From positions 1,488,001 to 1,552,000 of the forward strand of contig NZ_CP086727.1 in NCBI RefSeq assembly GCF_020906275.1: 64,000 bases of DNA, in the 5' to 3' direction. A model generated the notes under the pieces. It was not told the DNA's origin, did not search any database, and saw only the letters and a list, made by a program, of their open reading frames with translations. The stretch is from Parasphingorhabdus litoris DSM 22379 (GTDB taxonomy: Bacteria; Pseudomonadota; Alphaproteobacteria; Sphingomonadales; Sphingomonadaceae). Every line of letters starts with the position of its first letter. Positions within the stretch are counted from its first letter, which is position 1. A program made the translations under genes and the position numbers. Shown piece by piece: positions 43,683-52,669 of the stretch.

Positions 43683-44555
43683 TCAAAAAACACCAAAGGT
43701 CCAGCCCTCTTTTTGCGCTATTTCATTTGTGAGCTTGGTGGGGTGCCACAAGCGTTTGTCACGACTTGCGTTCTTCATCCAGGCGGCTGTAATCAATGCG
43801 TCTGTGCTGTGGTCGTCATATTGCGATAAAGGACCGGGCGAGGGAGCCCCCAATACCTGCAGAGCCGCCTCTAAGCCAACACGGTCGCGAATCTTACTTT
43901 TTCCTTTCGGCAATCCAGCCGCCAGAGCGGCGATGGTAGTGTAGATTTCTATGATCAGAGGACCGGTTTCTGGAATTGGATCAAAGGGCCAGATGGGAAT
44001 CGCGCCGTCTAATTGGTGCAACATCCGCATACCTGTCAGGCTTGATTTACCAACCTGTGCGGCGCCGACCAGGTTGAAGCAACTGGCGCTATTGGCTTGT
44101 CCTGTTTCGCGTTGATATTGTTCTACCACACGCAGCCGTCCGGTCCCTCCTGTGAAAAGGTCGCCGACATGGTCACGACTGTGACGAAAATGACGTGCAG
44201 CCTGCGGATGCTCTAAAAAGGAGAGGATGTTCAGGTGGGGATCGTCATTGGAAGATTGGTCAACCAAGTGCCACAAATCGATGGCACGAGACGGACTGTC
44301 TTCCCATTGCGGGAAATAGCATCCGATGTCGTGAAACGGCAGAGACATGGACAGGTCAAAACCTATCAACATATCCTGCTCGGTCTTTGCTGCATGAAAC
44401 AACCAATTGCGTATGTCTTCGCGCGACCATCGTGGTTCTGGGGAGATAAGCTTTGGCGGACCATCCCGGTTGATAGTTGCCACGGCTATGCCGTTAGGGC
44501 GTTCGGTCTTTGCGCCTGACCAGTCGATACAGGTGAATTGGGAGAAGCGGCGCAT
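43683..44555 (-). CDS. Hypothetical protein, possibly RNase H-fold (DUF429-like)
   Basis: A 290-residue cytoplasmic protein that I cannot assign firmly. It starts with FTCIDWSGAK, an Asp-containing first strand, and has FDLSMSLPF in the middle, an Asp/Ser pair in the early third, and DDHSTDALITAAWM near the end. Paired acidic residues at the first strand and a late helix, with the Asp-Ala-Leu-x-x-Ala pattern, resemble the predicted RNase H-like DUF429 family. The segment VGAAQVGKSSLTGMRML looks like a P-loop but is not in a P-loop context. The start ATG 44555 follows AGGAAC. It is a single gene between a terminator and tRNA-Thr. Confidence 0.6.
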   Translation of the reverse strand: MRRFSQFTCIDWSGAKTERPNGIAVATINRDGPPKLISPEPRWSREDIRNWLFHAAKTEQDMLIGFDLSMSLPFHDIGCYFPQWEDSPSRAIDLWHLVDQSSNDDPHLNILSFLEHPQAARHFRHSRDHVGDLFTGGTGRLRVVEQYQRETGQANSASCFNLVGAAQVGKSSLTGMRMLHQLDGAIPIWPFDPIPETGPLIIEIYTTIAALAAGLPKGKSKIRDRVGLEAALQVLGAPSPGPLSQYDDHSTDALITAAWMKNASRDKRLWHPTKLTNEIAQKEGWTFGVF

Positions 44556-44581
44556 ACGCGTTCCTATCCCATTCTGACTGC

Positions 44582-44615
44582 AAAAGAAAAGGGCAGGTCC
44601 GCCGGACCCGCCCTT
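44582..44615 (-). terminator. Terminator after the channel gene
   Basis: On the minus strand AAGGGC and GGTCCG arms (44601-44615) pair with their complements (44589-44601) with one bulge, followed by TTTTCTTTT. It lies 26 bases after the end of the mechanosensitive channel gene. Confidence 0.85.
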
Positions 44616-44640
44616 GAACTTTTAGAATTCGACCAGCTTA

Positions 44641-45864
44641 TTATTTTTCAGCTGGCTTCCGCGCTGCTGTTTTGCGGGCAGCGGGCGCTTTTGGTTTGCT
44701 CGTGCGCAAGTCTTCAAGCGTTTTGGCTGCTGCATCGCGGCCGCCCAATCCAAAGGCAAGAGCAGCTGCAACGCCGCCGCCGATAACCAAAGCGCCGAAG
44801 GCCATGTTGATGATGGAGTCTGCAAGGCCCATATATTTCAGGCCCATGGCAACGAACAAAACGATCGTCGCATATTTGACGATCTGACCACTCAAACCGC
44901 CTTCTGACGCACCACTAACAATTTTCGACAGAATATTGGCAATCATGAAGCCGAAGCCAATGATAACGCCGCCAAAGATGACTTTGCCGCCCAGTGCCAG
45001 CACTTCATTGAGAATGCTGGTCAGTTCAGGGAATTGCAGCATCCGGGTTGCCGCAATTGCTGCAAACAGCATAATCGCGATGATCACAACCTTGGAAACC
45101 ACCGAAGAAACGGTTGTGTTTTCAGGCAAGATGCCCAGGGCATTCACCGAACGATCGACGCCCAGACCTGGGAGTACTTCCTCGATCAAACCACCAACCC
45201 AGCGTGCGATCATATAGGCGATGCCAAGCAGAATGGCTGCGCCAATAACAAGCGGGATAGAGGTAAAGATCGTGTTCAGTAACGAAGTTGCTGGACCGGT
45301 GATAGATGACATGTTGAGCGCATCCAGAGCCAAGATGGCAATCGGAATGATGATCAGAACATAGACAATTGTGCCGATGGTCTTGCTGATCGTGCTGTTG
45401 CCCGTAACTTCTTCGGCACCTGCTTTGTTGGCCCACTTGTCCAGGTTTACAGTCATCATTGCTGTTTCAACGATTTGCTTCACGATATTCGCAACAATCG
45501 AGCCGACGAAGAATATGATGCCGGCACCGATAATGTTGGGAATGAAGCCCATTACGTCATCGAGCAAAGTCTGCAGCGGTTCGATAACGCTGTTCAGTCC
45601 GAATGTGGAAAGCACGGCGATGAGACCAAAGAGCCAAATAAGCAAAGATACGATCTTGCCCAGCGACATTCCAATGGATTCACCAGAACCAGTATCACGT
45701 TGCAGGAAACTGATATTGTCGACCAGTTTAGCAAACGCCCATTTGGCGCCCTTTGCCACAACCCATGTCAGTAGAAGAATTATTAGCGCTATGCCAAGCT
45801 TCTCCCCCCATTCCATCATGAGCTCGGTGTCGAGCGCATAGTTTCCTATTCTCAATCCATCCAT
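44641..45864 (-). CDS. Mechanosensitive-channel-like membrane protein with TM-helix repeats
   Basis: A 407-residue inner-membrane protein of the family with conserved TM_helix (PF05552-type) repeats related to MscS channels. About ten membrane helices are arranged as repeated units; the motif near the last helix, MAFGALVIGGGVAAALAFGLGGRDAA, is the family's most conserved part. The Lys/Ala/Pro-rich tail (about 385-407) is cytoplasmic in style. It lacks the full MscS beta domain, so gating or conductance is not certain. AGGGGAAA precedes ATG 45864. It is transcribed alone and ended by a strong terminator. Confidence 0.87.
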   Translation of the reverse strand: MDGLRIGNYALDTELMMEWGEKLGIALIILLLTWVVAKGAKWAFAKLVDNISFLQRDTGSGESIGMSLGKIVSLLIWLFGLIAVLSTFGLNSVIEPLQTLLDDVMGFIPNIIGAGIIFFVGSIVANIVKQIVETAMMTVNLDKWANKAGAEEVTGNSTISKTIGTIVYVLIIIPIAILALDALNMSSITGPATSLLNTIFTSIPLVIGAAILLGIAYMIARWVGGLIEEVLPGLGVDRSVNALGILPENTTVSSVVSKVVIIAIMLFAAIAATRMLQFPELTSILNEVLALGGKVIFGGVIIGFGFMIANILSKIVSGASEGGLSGQIVKYATIVLFVAMGLKYMGLADSIINMAFGALVIGGGVAAALAFGLGGRDAAAKTLEDLRTSKPKAPAARKTAARKPAEK

Positions 45865-45983
45865 CGTGTTTCCCCTATTGTGAACAATTGTCTGTACGCC
45901 AAAAGGTTAACACGTTCCCTGTGTGAGATATAGTGCAGAGTAGCTCCAACACGGAGCAAATATGTAATCATATGTAACGAAAA

Positions 45984-46976
45984 TCAGGGTGCGATATCGA
46001 TAACGGCCCGGCCAATGACTGCGCGCTGTTCCAGAACTTTTAGGGCATCGGCCGCATTCTTTAATGCAAAGCGGTGGGAAATATGGGGACGCATGATGCC
46101 TTGTTCGGCCAATTTGCGGAGCGCTTGTTCACTGTTCTGCGCGAGTTTTGGATCACGCCTTGCGCTCTCGCCAGCGCGCAAACCGATTAAACTATATCCT
46201 TTGATAAGCGCGTGATTGGCAGGGAAAGCGGGGATGTCGCCGCTCGCAAACCCGACTATCAGATAACGACCGCCCCAAGAGATAGCGCGTGTTGCTGTGA
46301 TTGCTAAATCACCACCGACGGGATCGAACACAACATCCACGCCCTTACCTCCGGTGAGCTCTTTGACCTGTTTGGCAAGATCGGCGTCAGATGGATCCAA
46401 ACTATGGTCAGCCCCAGCTTGTTCAATCGCTTGGCGTTTTGTCTCGTTGGATCCGGTAGCTATGACAATTGCGCCTTTATGTTTGGCGAGTCTAACGGCG
46501 GCCATGCCAACACCGCCGCTTGCGCCAAGAATGAGGATGCTCTCTCCTGGCTGCAAATCCGCTTTATCGTTTAACGCATGCCATGCGGTTATAGCTGCGC
46601 CATGCCAGCAAGCCCCTTCAGCGAACGATAGAGAAGGGGGAAGTGGTCGGACAGCAGTGTCCCGCAAGACAGCCTGTTCGGCAAAGCCATTTCCTTTACT
46701 GCCACCCATCACGCGATCGCCTACCGAGAAGCTGGTGACTCCGGAGGCAACATCAATCACTTCACCCGCAACCTCCAAGCCGGGAACGAAAGGAGGATCG
46801 GGACGAAATTGATATTTGCCGTAGGTCATCAGCAAATCCGGAAAATTGAGGCCCGCTGCTTTCACAGCAATCCGAATTTCACCGGATCGCAGGGCTTGTG
46901 CTTCCATCTCCTCCAATCGAACAGAATCAGGACCGGTTAAGGCAGTGCAGACAGCGGCGGTATAGCTGGTGCTCAT
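45984..46976 (-). CDS. NADPH:quinone oxidoreductase family protein (zinc-free MDR)
   Basis: A 330-residue medium-chain oxidoreductase. Visible parts are KAAGLNFPDLLMTYGKYQ (the position of the zinc ligand Cys is Phe or Asn here, so no catalytic zinc), PGLEVAGEVIDV, the cofactor motif ILILGASGGVGMAAVRLAK (about 146-164), and GVDVVFDPVGGDLA. The family reduces quinones, enals or enoyl compounds with NADPH. It is the last gene of the overlapping operon rarA-48873-46973-45984; its ATG overlaps the serine hydrolase stop by four bases. The substrate is unknown. Confidence 0.9.
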   Translation of the reverse strand: MSTSYTAAVCTALTGPDSVRLEEMEAQALRSGEIRIAVKAAGLNFPDLLMTYGKYQFRPDPPFVPGLEVAGEVIDVASGVTSFSVGDRVMGGSKGNGFAEQAVLRDTAVRPLPPSLSFAEGACWHGAAITAWHALNDKADLQPGESILILGASGGVGMAAVRLAKHKGAIVIATGSNETKRQAIEQAGADHSLDPSDADLAKQVKELTGGKGVDVVFDPVGGDLAITATRAISWGGRYLIVGFASGDIPAFPANHALIKGYSLIGLRAGESARRDPKLAQNSEQALRKLAEQGIMRPHISHRFALKNAADALKVLEQRAVIGRAVIDIAP

Positions 46977-48337
46977 GAACCTGAAACTTTCACAATGTCC
47001 CGTGTGAAAGTCGCTATATCAAAGCGATTGCTGCGCGTGTCATAGCCACGTCTAACGATCACCGTATCCAGTGAAGGAATAATAACGAGATACTGCCCGC
47101 GATTTCCAAAGGCAGCAAAAGTGTCCGCTGGAATACCATCTGATTTGTTCATCAACCAAAAAGTAGCGCCATAGCCAAATTCGCGATCTGGCTGCGGTCC
47201 GGAAGCGGTACTAACATATTTGCGCCAGCTTTCGGGGAGCAGACGTTCTGGTCTGTCGGCTCCATAAGGCCACAGGCCATTGTTCAAATATAATATTCCC
47301 AATCTGCCTAAATCGCGGGCAGTGGTCCAAACTTGGCTAGAAAGTATAGGATGTTCCTGCCAGTCCGTTTCTGCATAGGTTCGCGTCATGCCAATTTTTT
47401 GGAAAAAATCATAAGGTTCAAAAGGGCCTGAACGTGCAGCATATACAGCTAGTAAAGTATCGTTATTGGCATAGCGAAACCGGCTGCCTGGCGGATAGAG
47501 CAGCGGCCAGTTTACGGCTCTTTGGGTAACGGTGGCGCCACCCATGTAAATCGGGTCGGTGCGATTGCCTGCGGTATCGCTGATCAATCCGCTGGACATC
47601 CGCATTAAGTGGTCGAGCGTTATGGTCCGGCGTTGATCAAAGACGCTCTGCCATTCGACGATTTTCGCCGGTGCATCTACGTTTGAAAAACCTTGATGCA
47701 CGCTATGTCCGATCAACGTACCAGCGATTGACTTTGCAACGGACCAAGTACGCTGGGCAGTATGGCGATCATGCCCGTTTTTGTACCGCTCGGTCACTAT
47801 CTTGTCGTCTTTGATCACGATAACCGCACTTGTCTTTCCGCCATATTTGCTGGGATCGAAAGCAGCCGATGCGATTGGGCGTATTTTTTTGCTCAAATTT
47901 GACGTTTTGAAAACAGCACCTTTATCACCCATTGGCCAAGGCAAATCATCGCTAAAAGAGCGCAGCTGCGGTGGTTCTTCGAGTTCTATGCCAGCAAAAC
48001 CGATCGGCATTCCTGTGCAGCCTGTCATGGGATTCCAGATAGCAATACGCGGCGGCATGACGTCACTATAGCGGACTTGCACTTGCCGTGTTTCTTGATC
48101 GATACTTGCGGTGAGCGTTGGTACGATCTTAGCGATATGGTCATAGATGCCCGTTAATTCATCAGCTTCGATATCGGCAAGTGACTTGCCACCATTCCAA
48201 AGACCGGAGCAAATAAATTGGGCTTTATATCCAGCAGCCAGAGCCCGGTCATAATCAGTTGGTGCTTCTTTAGCTTGTCCTGCCAGTGGAGCGGAGAAAA
48301 GCAGACTACCGATTACAAGCAATTTTCTGATATTCAC
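46973..48337 (-). CDS. Exported serine hydrolase (beta-lactamase/CubicO family)
   Basis: The start is GTG 48337, six bases after GGAG and sharing its first base with the stop of the upstream gene (TAGTG). The 454-residue product has a signal peptide (about 1-22), a long pre-domain, and a beta-lactamase-type domain with the Ser-x-x-Lys motif SVAK in TWSVAKSIAGTLIGH, the Tyr-x-Asn motif in FRYANNDTLL, and a late FGNRGQYLVIIPSLDTVIVRRGYD. This is the CubicO/class C beta-lactamase-like group of periplasmic esterases and peptidases. The substrate is unknown. Its stop is coupled to the quinone reductase gene. Confidence 0.87.
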   Translation of the reverse strand: MNIRKLLVIGSLLFSAPLAGQAKEAPTDYDRALAAGYKAQFICSGLWNGGKSLADIEADELTGIYDHIAKIVPTLTASIDQETRQVQVRYSDVMPPRIAIWNPMTGCTGMPIGFAGIELEEPPQLRSFSDDLPWPMGDKGAVFKTSNLSKKIRPIASAAFDPSKYGGKTSAVIVIKDDKIVTERYKNGHDRHTAQRTWSVAKSIAGTLIGHSVHQGFSNVDAPAKIVEWQSVFDQRRTITLDHLMRMSSGLISDTAGNRTDPIYMGGATVTQRAVNWPLLYPPGSRFRYANNDTLLAVYAARSGPFEPYDFFQKIGMTRTYAETDWQEHPILSSQVWTTARDLGRLGILYLNNGLWPYGADRPERLLPESWRKYVSTASGPQPDREFGYGATFWLMNKSDGIPADTFAAFGNRGQYLVIIPSLDTVIVRRGYDTRSNRFDIATFTRDIVKVSGS

Positions 48338-48873
48338 TATTTGCTCCAATCTGCATTAAGATAGGCCTTGAACGCTGTCAGTGGCTGAATATGGCCGGGG
48401 AATTCCTGTGATCCAAATTCCTGATCGGGTTCACAAGCAAACCGAAAAACACTGACATAGCCCGAATCTGCATAAGGCAATATCCACTTCGCGAATGCTC
48501 GGGATTGGGTTTCTGACCGGATTAATTTTTCATTCCCATCAAATTCAGTCAGCTCCATCGCGGCGTACATATGTTTGTGGCAGTCGATCAATATCGTTGA
48601 ACGGATATCCCTGATCCTGGAAATCTCGTTATCGCCAGCATTGGTTTCTGCCATAACAATTTGGGAAACTGAAATTGATGTCAGCCCGTCGATATTTCTG
48701 ACGCTCGATTTGTCTGCAAAGAAGATGTCTGAACGATAATCTGGCGCTTCGTCGACAATCACTTCGTCAACCAGATACCAATCCGGCAGTTTTGGTTTAT
48801 CTTTTGCGATTGCCACCGGGACAATCAACATGGAAAGCACAATCATCGCGACGAAATTTGGAGATCTAGCCAT
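48337..48873 (-). CDS. Exported protein of unknown function (possibly adhesin-E-like domain)
   Basis: A 178-residue protein with a signal peptide (about 1-23, ending Ala-Ile-Ala). The mature part has FFADKSSVRNIDGLTSISVSQIV, a DCHKHMYAAME segment, SRAFAKWILPYADSGYVSVFRFAC, and two cysteines likely joined. This layout resembles the surface-adhesin E (CNE) domain, but the match is by pattern only. The ATG lies eight bases inside the end of rarA, and its stop is shared with the GTG of the serine hydrolase, so all are coupled. Its role in a rarA operon is unclear. Confidence 0.75.
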   Translation of the reverse strand: MARSPNFVAMIVLSMLIVPVAIAKDKPKLPDWYLVDEVIVDEAPDYRSDIFFADKSSVRNIDGLTSISVSQIVMAETNAGDNEISRIRDIRSTILIDCHKHMYAAMELTEFDGNEKLIRSETQSRAFAKWILPYADSGYVSVFRFACEPDQEFGSQEFPGHIQPLTAFKAYLNADWSK

Positions 48874-50185
48874 TTCTTTTGCGCCTTAAATCGTTCCAAT
48901 AATCGAGACGTTCCCTGATCTTATGCTCGAAGCCACGGTCTACTGGCTGATAGAATGACTCAGGGCTCATCTCTTCGGGCCAATAATTATCACCGGAAAA
49001 ACCTTCATCACTCTCATGGTCATAGCTGTAGCCTTCGCCAAAGCCGATTTCTTTCATCAGCTTTGTCGGAGCGTTGAGAATATTCTGTGGCGGCATCAAG
49101 GATCCGGTCTGTTTGGCTGATTTCCAGGCAGATTTTTGCGCTTTATACGCCGCATTGGATTTGGGCGCTGTCGCGCAATAAAGACAGGCTTGGACAATCG
49201 CCAGTTCACCTTCCGGACTGCCGAGAAAATCATATGCATCCTTGGCAGCCAATGCCTGAACCAGGGCTTGTGGGTCGGCTAGCCCGATATCCTCGCTTGC
49301 AAAACGTACTATTCGGCGCAGCACATAAAGCGGTTCTTCGCCTGCCACCAGCATCCGTGCGAGATAATAAAGTGCAGCCTGTGGATCAGAGCCGCGCAGA
49401 GATTTATGCAATGCCGAAATCAGATTATAATGACCCTCGCGGTCTTTGTCATAGACGGCCATGCGGCGATGAAGCAGTTTCGCAAGCGCAGCGGCATCAA
49501 GCGGTTCGTCAATATCTAGTGAAAACAGCGTCTCTGCTTGATTGAGTAGAAAGCGCCCATCGCCATCAGCGCTAGCTATAAGAGCATCTCGAGCAGCTTC
49601 CGTCACGGGCAAGGCATGCTTCATCAATGACTCTGCCTTGACTAACAGTTGCTCCAATGCGGAGCTGTCTAGTCGATTGAGGATCAACACCTGCGTCCGG
49701 CTAAGCAGAGCGGCGTTGAGTTCAAAGGAAGGGTTTTCAGTCGTTGCGCCGACCAATATCACTGTGCCTTTCTCAACATAGGGCAGAAAACTGTCTTGTT
49801 GAGATCGGTTAAAACGGTGGATCTCATCCACAAATAGCAGGGTTTGCTTGCCCGTCTGTTGGCGCTGCTCTGCCTCTGCAAAAACCTTTTTCAAATCTGC
49901 AACACCCGAAAACACGGCAGATATTGCTTTGAAATGCAGATCTGTTTCGTTGGCCAGCAAACGCGCTAAGCTAGTTTTACCAGTGCCTGGAGGTCCCCAA
50001 AAAATGATCGAAGAGAGCTTGCTCGCCTTTACCATGCGCTTGAGAGCGCCATCGTCCCCTACTAACTGGTCCTGACCCACAACGTCATTGAGATTACGAG
50101 GCCTGAGTTTTTCGGCCAGCGGCGCATTGGCAGGAATTTCATCCTTTTCTTGCGAACTATCATCCATGGTGAAGAAATCGTCCAT
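48866..50185 (-). CDS. rarA: Replication-associated recombination protein RarA (MgsA)
   Basis: RarA is an AAA+ ATPase of the clamp-loader class that acts at stalled replication forks. The 439-residue product starts MDDFFTMDD, has Walker A GPPGTGKT at residues 64-71, Walker B LFVDEIHRF, sensor ATTENPSFELN and arginine-finger region LLSRTQVLIL, and a C-terminal tetramerisation part ending NYWPEEM and RGFEHKIRERLDYWNDLR. ATG 50185 gives the family length; the frame open to 50410 extends into non-conserved sequence. It heads an operon with three envelope or redox genes that have no evident link to replication. Confidence 0.94.
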   Translation of the reverse strand: MDDFFTMDDSSQEKDEIPANAPLAEKLRPRNLNDVVGQDQLVGDDGALKRMVKASKLSSIIFWGPPGTGKTSLARLLANETDLHFKAISAVFSGVADLKKVFAEAEQRQQTGKQTLLFVDEIHRFNRSQQDSFLPYVEKGTVILVGATTENPSFELNAALLSRTQVLILNRLDSSALEQLLVKAESLMKHALPVTEAARDALIASADGDGRFLLNQAETLFSLDIDEPLDAAALAKLLHRRMAVYDKDREGHYNLISALHKSLRGSDPQAALYYLARMLVAGEEPLYVLRRIVRFASEDIGLADPQALVQALAAKDAYDFLGSPEGELAIVQACLYCATAPKSNAAYKAQKSAWKSAKQTGSLMPPQNILNAPTKLMKEIGFGEGYSYDHESDEGFSGDNYWPEEMSPESFYQPVDRGFEHKIRERLDYWNDLRRKRNG

Positions 50186-50301
50186 TACCCGTTCACTATG
50201 GCATTTTCTCGCTTGAAGACCAGCAAGTTCCGGCGCTGTTGGAAATTTTGTTGTTGGACAAGTCCATGATAAGAAGATGCCGGGAGAATAGGGAGGGAAG
50301 C

Positions 50302-50763
50302 ATGACACAGACAGTAGAGAATATCGACACCGGCGACGCCAGACCAGCGACGCCATGGCACCTTTGGGTGGTTGGGATTGTTGCGACGCTCTGGAATTCA
50401 GGCGGTGCACTGGACTACACGATGACTCAAACGCGTAACGAATCTTATATGAGCAGCTTTACACAAGAACAGCTGGACTATTTTTACGCATTTCCAGCTT
50501 GGGCAGATGCCGCCTGGGCGCTCGGTGTTTGGGGTGCCTTGCTTGGATCCTTGCTTTTGTTGATGCGCAGCCGCCATGCGGTGATAGCATTCGGCCTTTC
50601 ACTGCTCGGACTATTGGGATCTTCTATTTATCAGATGACGGCAGACATGCCCGTCAGCCTCAGTACACCAGGGATATGGATGTTTACAGCCGCTATCTGG
50701 CTGTCGATTATCTTGCTGATCTGGTATGCACGGAAAATGACTGTCGGCGGTATTTTGCGTTAG
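50302..50763 (+). CDS. Four-helix membrane protein of sphingomonad type
   Basis: A 153-residue membrane protein with four helices (about 20-38, 68-88, 95-113 and 122-143). The conserved segments LWNSGGALDYTMTQTRNESYM and FPAWADAAWALGVWGALLGSLLLLMRSRHA belong to a widespread family often mislabelled as a sugar transporter; its real function is not known. The start ATG 50302 lies five bases after GGGAGG; an upstream TTG at 50239 has no support. It is divergent from rarA and convergent with the glycosyltransferase gene, ending seven bases before it. Confidence 0.85.
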   Translation: MTQTVENIDTGDARPATPWHLWVVGIVATLWNSGGALDYTMTQTRNESYMSSFTQEQLDYFYAFPAWADAAWALGVWGALLGSLLLLMRSRHAVIAFGLSLLGLLGSSIYQMTADMPVSLSTPGIWMFTAAIWLSIILLIWYARKMTVGGILR

Positions 50764-50769
50764 GTTTAA

Positions 50770-51951
50770 TTAGCGGATAGCTGATTGCTTGATGGGGCTT
50801 TGTCCCGACTGGCGTTGTCTAATCAGGCGCAGATATGTTTCGGCCACAGTGTGATTGATCTGATCCCAGCTGAATTCGTCAGCACGCTTTTCGCCTGCCG
50901 CGCCATGGGCATTGCGAATAGCATCATTTTCGCAATAGACTTGCAAGACATCAGCAAAGTCGCGGATGGCGCCGGGAGTGACCAGCCGTCCTGACTCATT
51001 GTCTTTGACCAGGCTTTGGCTTCCTGTCGCTATGGCTGCAACAACGGGCAGGCCGCAGGCCATCGCTTCTAACGTCACATTACCAAAAGTTTCAGTAACC
51101 GAGGGATTGAATAGAATATCCATGCTGGCGACACCGCGACCAAGATCGGAACCTTGCTGAAAACCAGCAAAGACAGCACTTGGTATTCTGTCTTCAAACC
51201 ATTGCTGGGCCGGGCCTTCTCCAATAACCAAAATCCTATGCTTGACCCCGCGGCGACGCAATTCATCAATCGTGTCAGCGAAAACATCCAATCCCTTTTC
51301 CATCACCAACCGACCGAGAAAGCCAATAACCAGCTCATCATCGGTTATGCCCAGCGACTGTCGCCAGGCCAAATCACAGCGGGATGGGTTGAAAATTTCT
51401 TTGTCGACGCCTCGCGACCAAATGCCGACATCATAGTTCATGCGTTGCTCACGCAGGACCTGCGCCATCGACTCTGAAGGTGCGACTAAGGCATCGCAGC
51501 GGCGATAAAGACGACGCAAAATCGCTTCAATAACAGGCTCGAGAAAGGCTAAGTTATAGTAGCGTGGATAGGTTTCGAACCTGGTGTGTACGGATGCCAA
51601 AACCGGAATATCATGATTGCGCGCCCAACTGACCATCTTATGCCCGACGCGGTCGGGGCTTGATATTTGCATGATGTTGGGATTGAATTCAGCCAGATCA
51701 CGCTTTGCACTACCGGAAATATGCGTCGGAAAACGATATTCTCCACGCCCGGGAAAGGCGAAAGAAGGAACGCTGATCAAATCACCTGTGGGTTCAAATG
51801 CTGGCGTATCGGTCGTCGGCGAATAGACTCGTACAGCCGCACCCTGGCGCAAAAGATATTCGGCCAGCCTGTTTAACGCTTGATTGGCGCCATCGCGTAC
51901 AAAATTATAGTTGCCACTGTATAAGGCAATGCGAAGGTCACTTATTTCCAT
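50770..51951 (-). CDS. Glycosyltransferase family 4 (mannosyltransferase-like)
   Basis: A 393-residue GT-B enzyme resembling MgtA-type alpha-mannosyltransferases and plant-type sulfolipid synthases. The N-terminal domain has YNFVRDGANQALNRLAEYL and VLASVHTRFETYPRYYNL; the C-terminal domain has IGFLGRLVMEKGLDVFADTI, ILVIGEGPAQQW, and the donor site FNPSVTETFGNVTLEAMACGLPVVAA (E-x7-E). It probably glycosylates a lipid acceptor in the inner membrane. ATG 51951 is chosen over the longer frame to 51987. It is not in a glycan gene cluster. Confidence 0.88.
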   Translation of the reverse strand: MEISDLRIALYSGNYNFVRDGANQALNRLAEYLLRQGAAVRVYSPTTDTPAFEPTGDLISVPSFAFPGRGEYRFPTHISGSAKRDLAEFNPNIMQISSPDRVGHKMVSWARNHDIPVLASVHTRFETYPRYYNLAFLEPVIEAILRRLYRRCDALVAPSESMAQVLREQRMNYDVGIWSRGVDKEIFNPSRCDLAWRQSLGITDDELVIGFLGRLVMEKGLDVFADTIDELRRRGVKHRILVIGEGPAQQWFEDRIPSAVFAGFQQGSDLGRGVASMDILFNPSVTETFGNVTLEAMACGLPVVAAIATGSQSLVKDNESGRLVTPGAIRDFADVLQVYCENDAIRNAHGAAGEKRADEFSWDQINHTVAETYLRLIRQRQSGQSPIKQSAIR

Positions 51952-52015
51952 TTGGGTCTTCAAGCATAATAAGAGGGAAATTGCCAATATGAACTGGACC
52001 CGCTAGCGATGATAA

Positions 52016-52669
52016 ATGATTGAAACAACGCTCGATAGTCTGCTCATCGGGACACCAAAGCCTTTTCGTGAAGATGGCGAAATGAGTGCCATCGCCAAAA
52101 CGCCGGTCACTGAGGCTATTGCACTGGGGCTTTTTGGGTTTGAGGGCAATCAGGTGGCGGATCCTTTGCATCATGGTGGTCGTGATAAGGCGGTGCACCT
52201 TTACCCGATCGAACATTATCCCTTCTGGAAAGGCAAATATCCGGATGTTGATGTCTTAAATCGGCCCGGTGCATTTGGAGAGAATTTGAGTTGCACTGGA
52301 ATGACGGAGGACAGGCTATGCCTTGGTGATGTTTTTCGGCTCGGCGAAGCATTGATAGAATGCAGCCATGCGCGACAGCCTTGCTGGAAGCTTAACTATC
52401 GTTTTGGGCATCCAGATGTTTTGAAAACAGTGATCAAAACACGAAAATCAGGTAGCTATTTTAGAGTGCTAGAGCCTGGCAAGGTTCGTGCCGGAGATCG
52501 AATGATCCAACAAGACCGCCCTTTCCCTGAATGGTCATTGGAACGACTATTTGGGATAATTATTGGGGGCAAACACCAAGGGCAGGGCACCGAACTGCGT
52601 GCATTGTCCGAAATGCCTGTATTGGCAGAAACCTGGCGCAAACGGGCTACTCAGTTGGCTGATACTTAG
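52016..52669 (+). CDS. MOSC-domain protein (YiiM-like)
   Basis: A 217-residue MOSC protein of the YiiM type, in which a cysteine binds molybdenum cofactor and the enzyme reduces N-hydroxylated compounds such as hydroxylaminopurine. The signature LHHGGRDKAVHLYPIEHYPFW, RPGAFGENLSCTGM and HARQPCWKLNYRFG (conserved Cys) are in the usual order. The C-terminal helical part typical of YiiM is present. Its TAG stop overlaps the stop of the convergent corC gene by four bases, so no terminator separates them. Confidence 0.92.
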   Translation: MIETTLDSLLIGTPKPFREDGEMSAIAKTPVTEAIALGLFGFEGNQVADPLHHGGRDKAVHLYPIEHYPFWKGKYPDVDVLNRPGAFGENLSCTGMTEDRLCLGDVFRLGEALIECSHARQPCWKLNYRFGHPDVLKTVIKTRKSGSYFRVLEPGKVRAGDRMIQQDRPFPEWSLERLFGIIIGGKHQGQGTELRALSEMPVLAETWRKRATQLADT

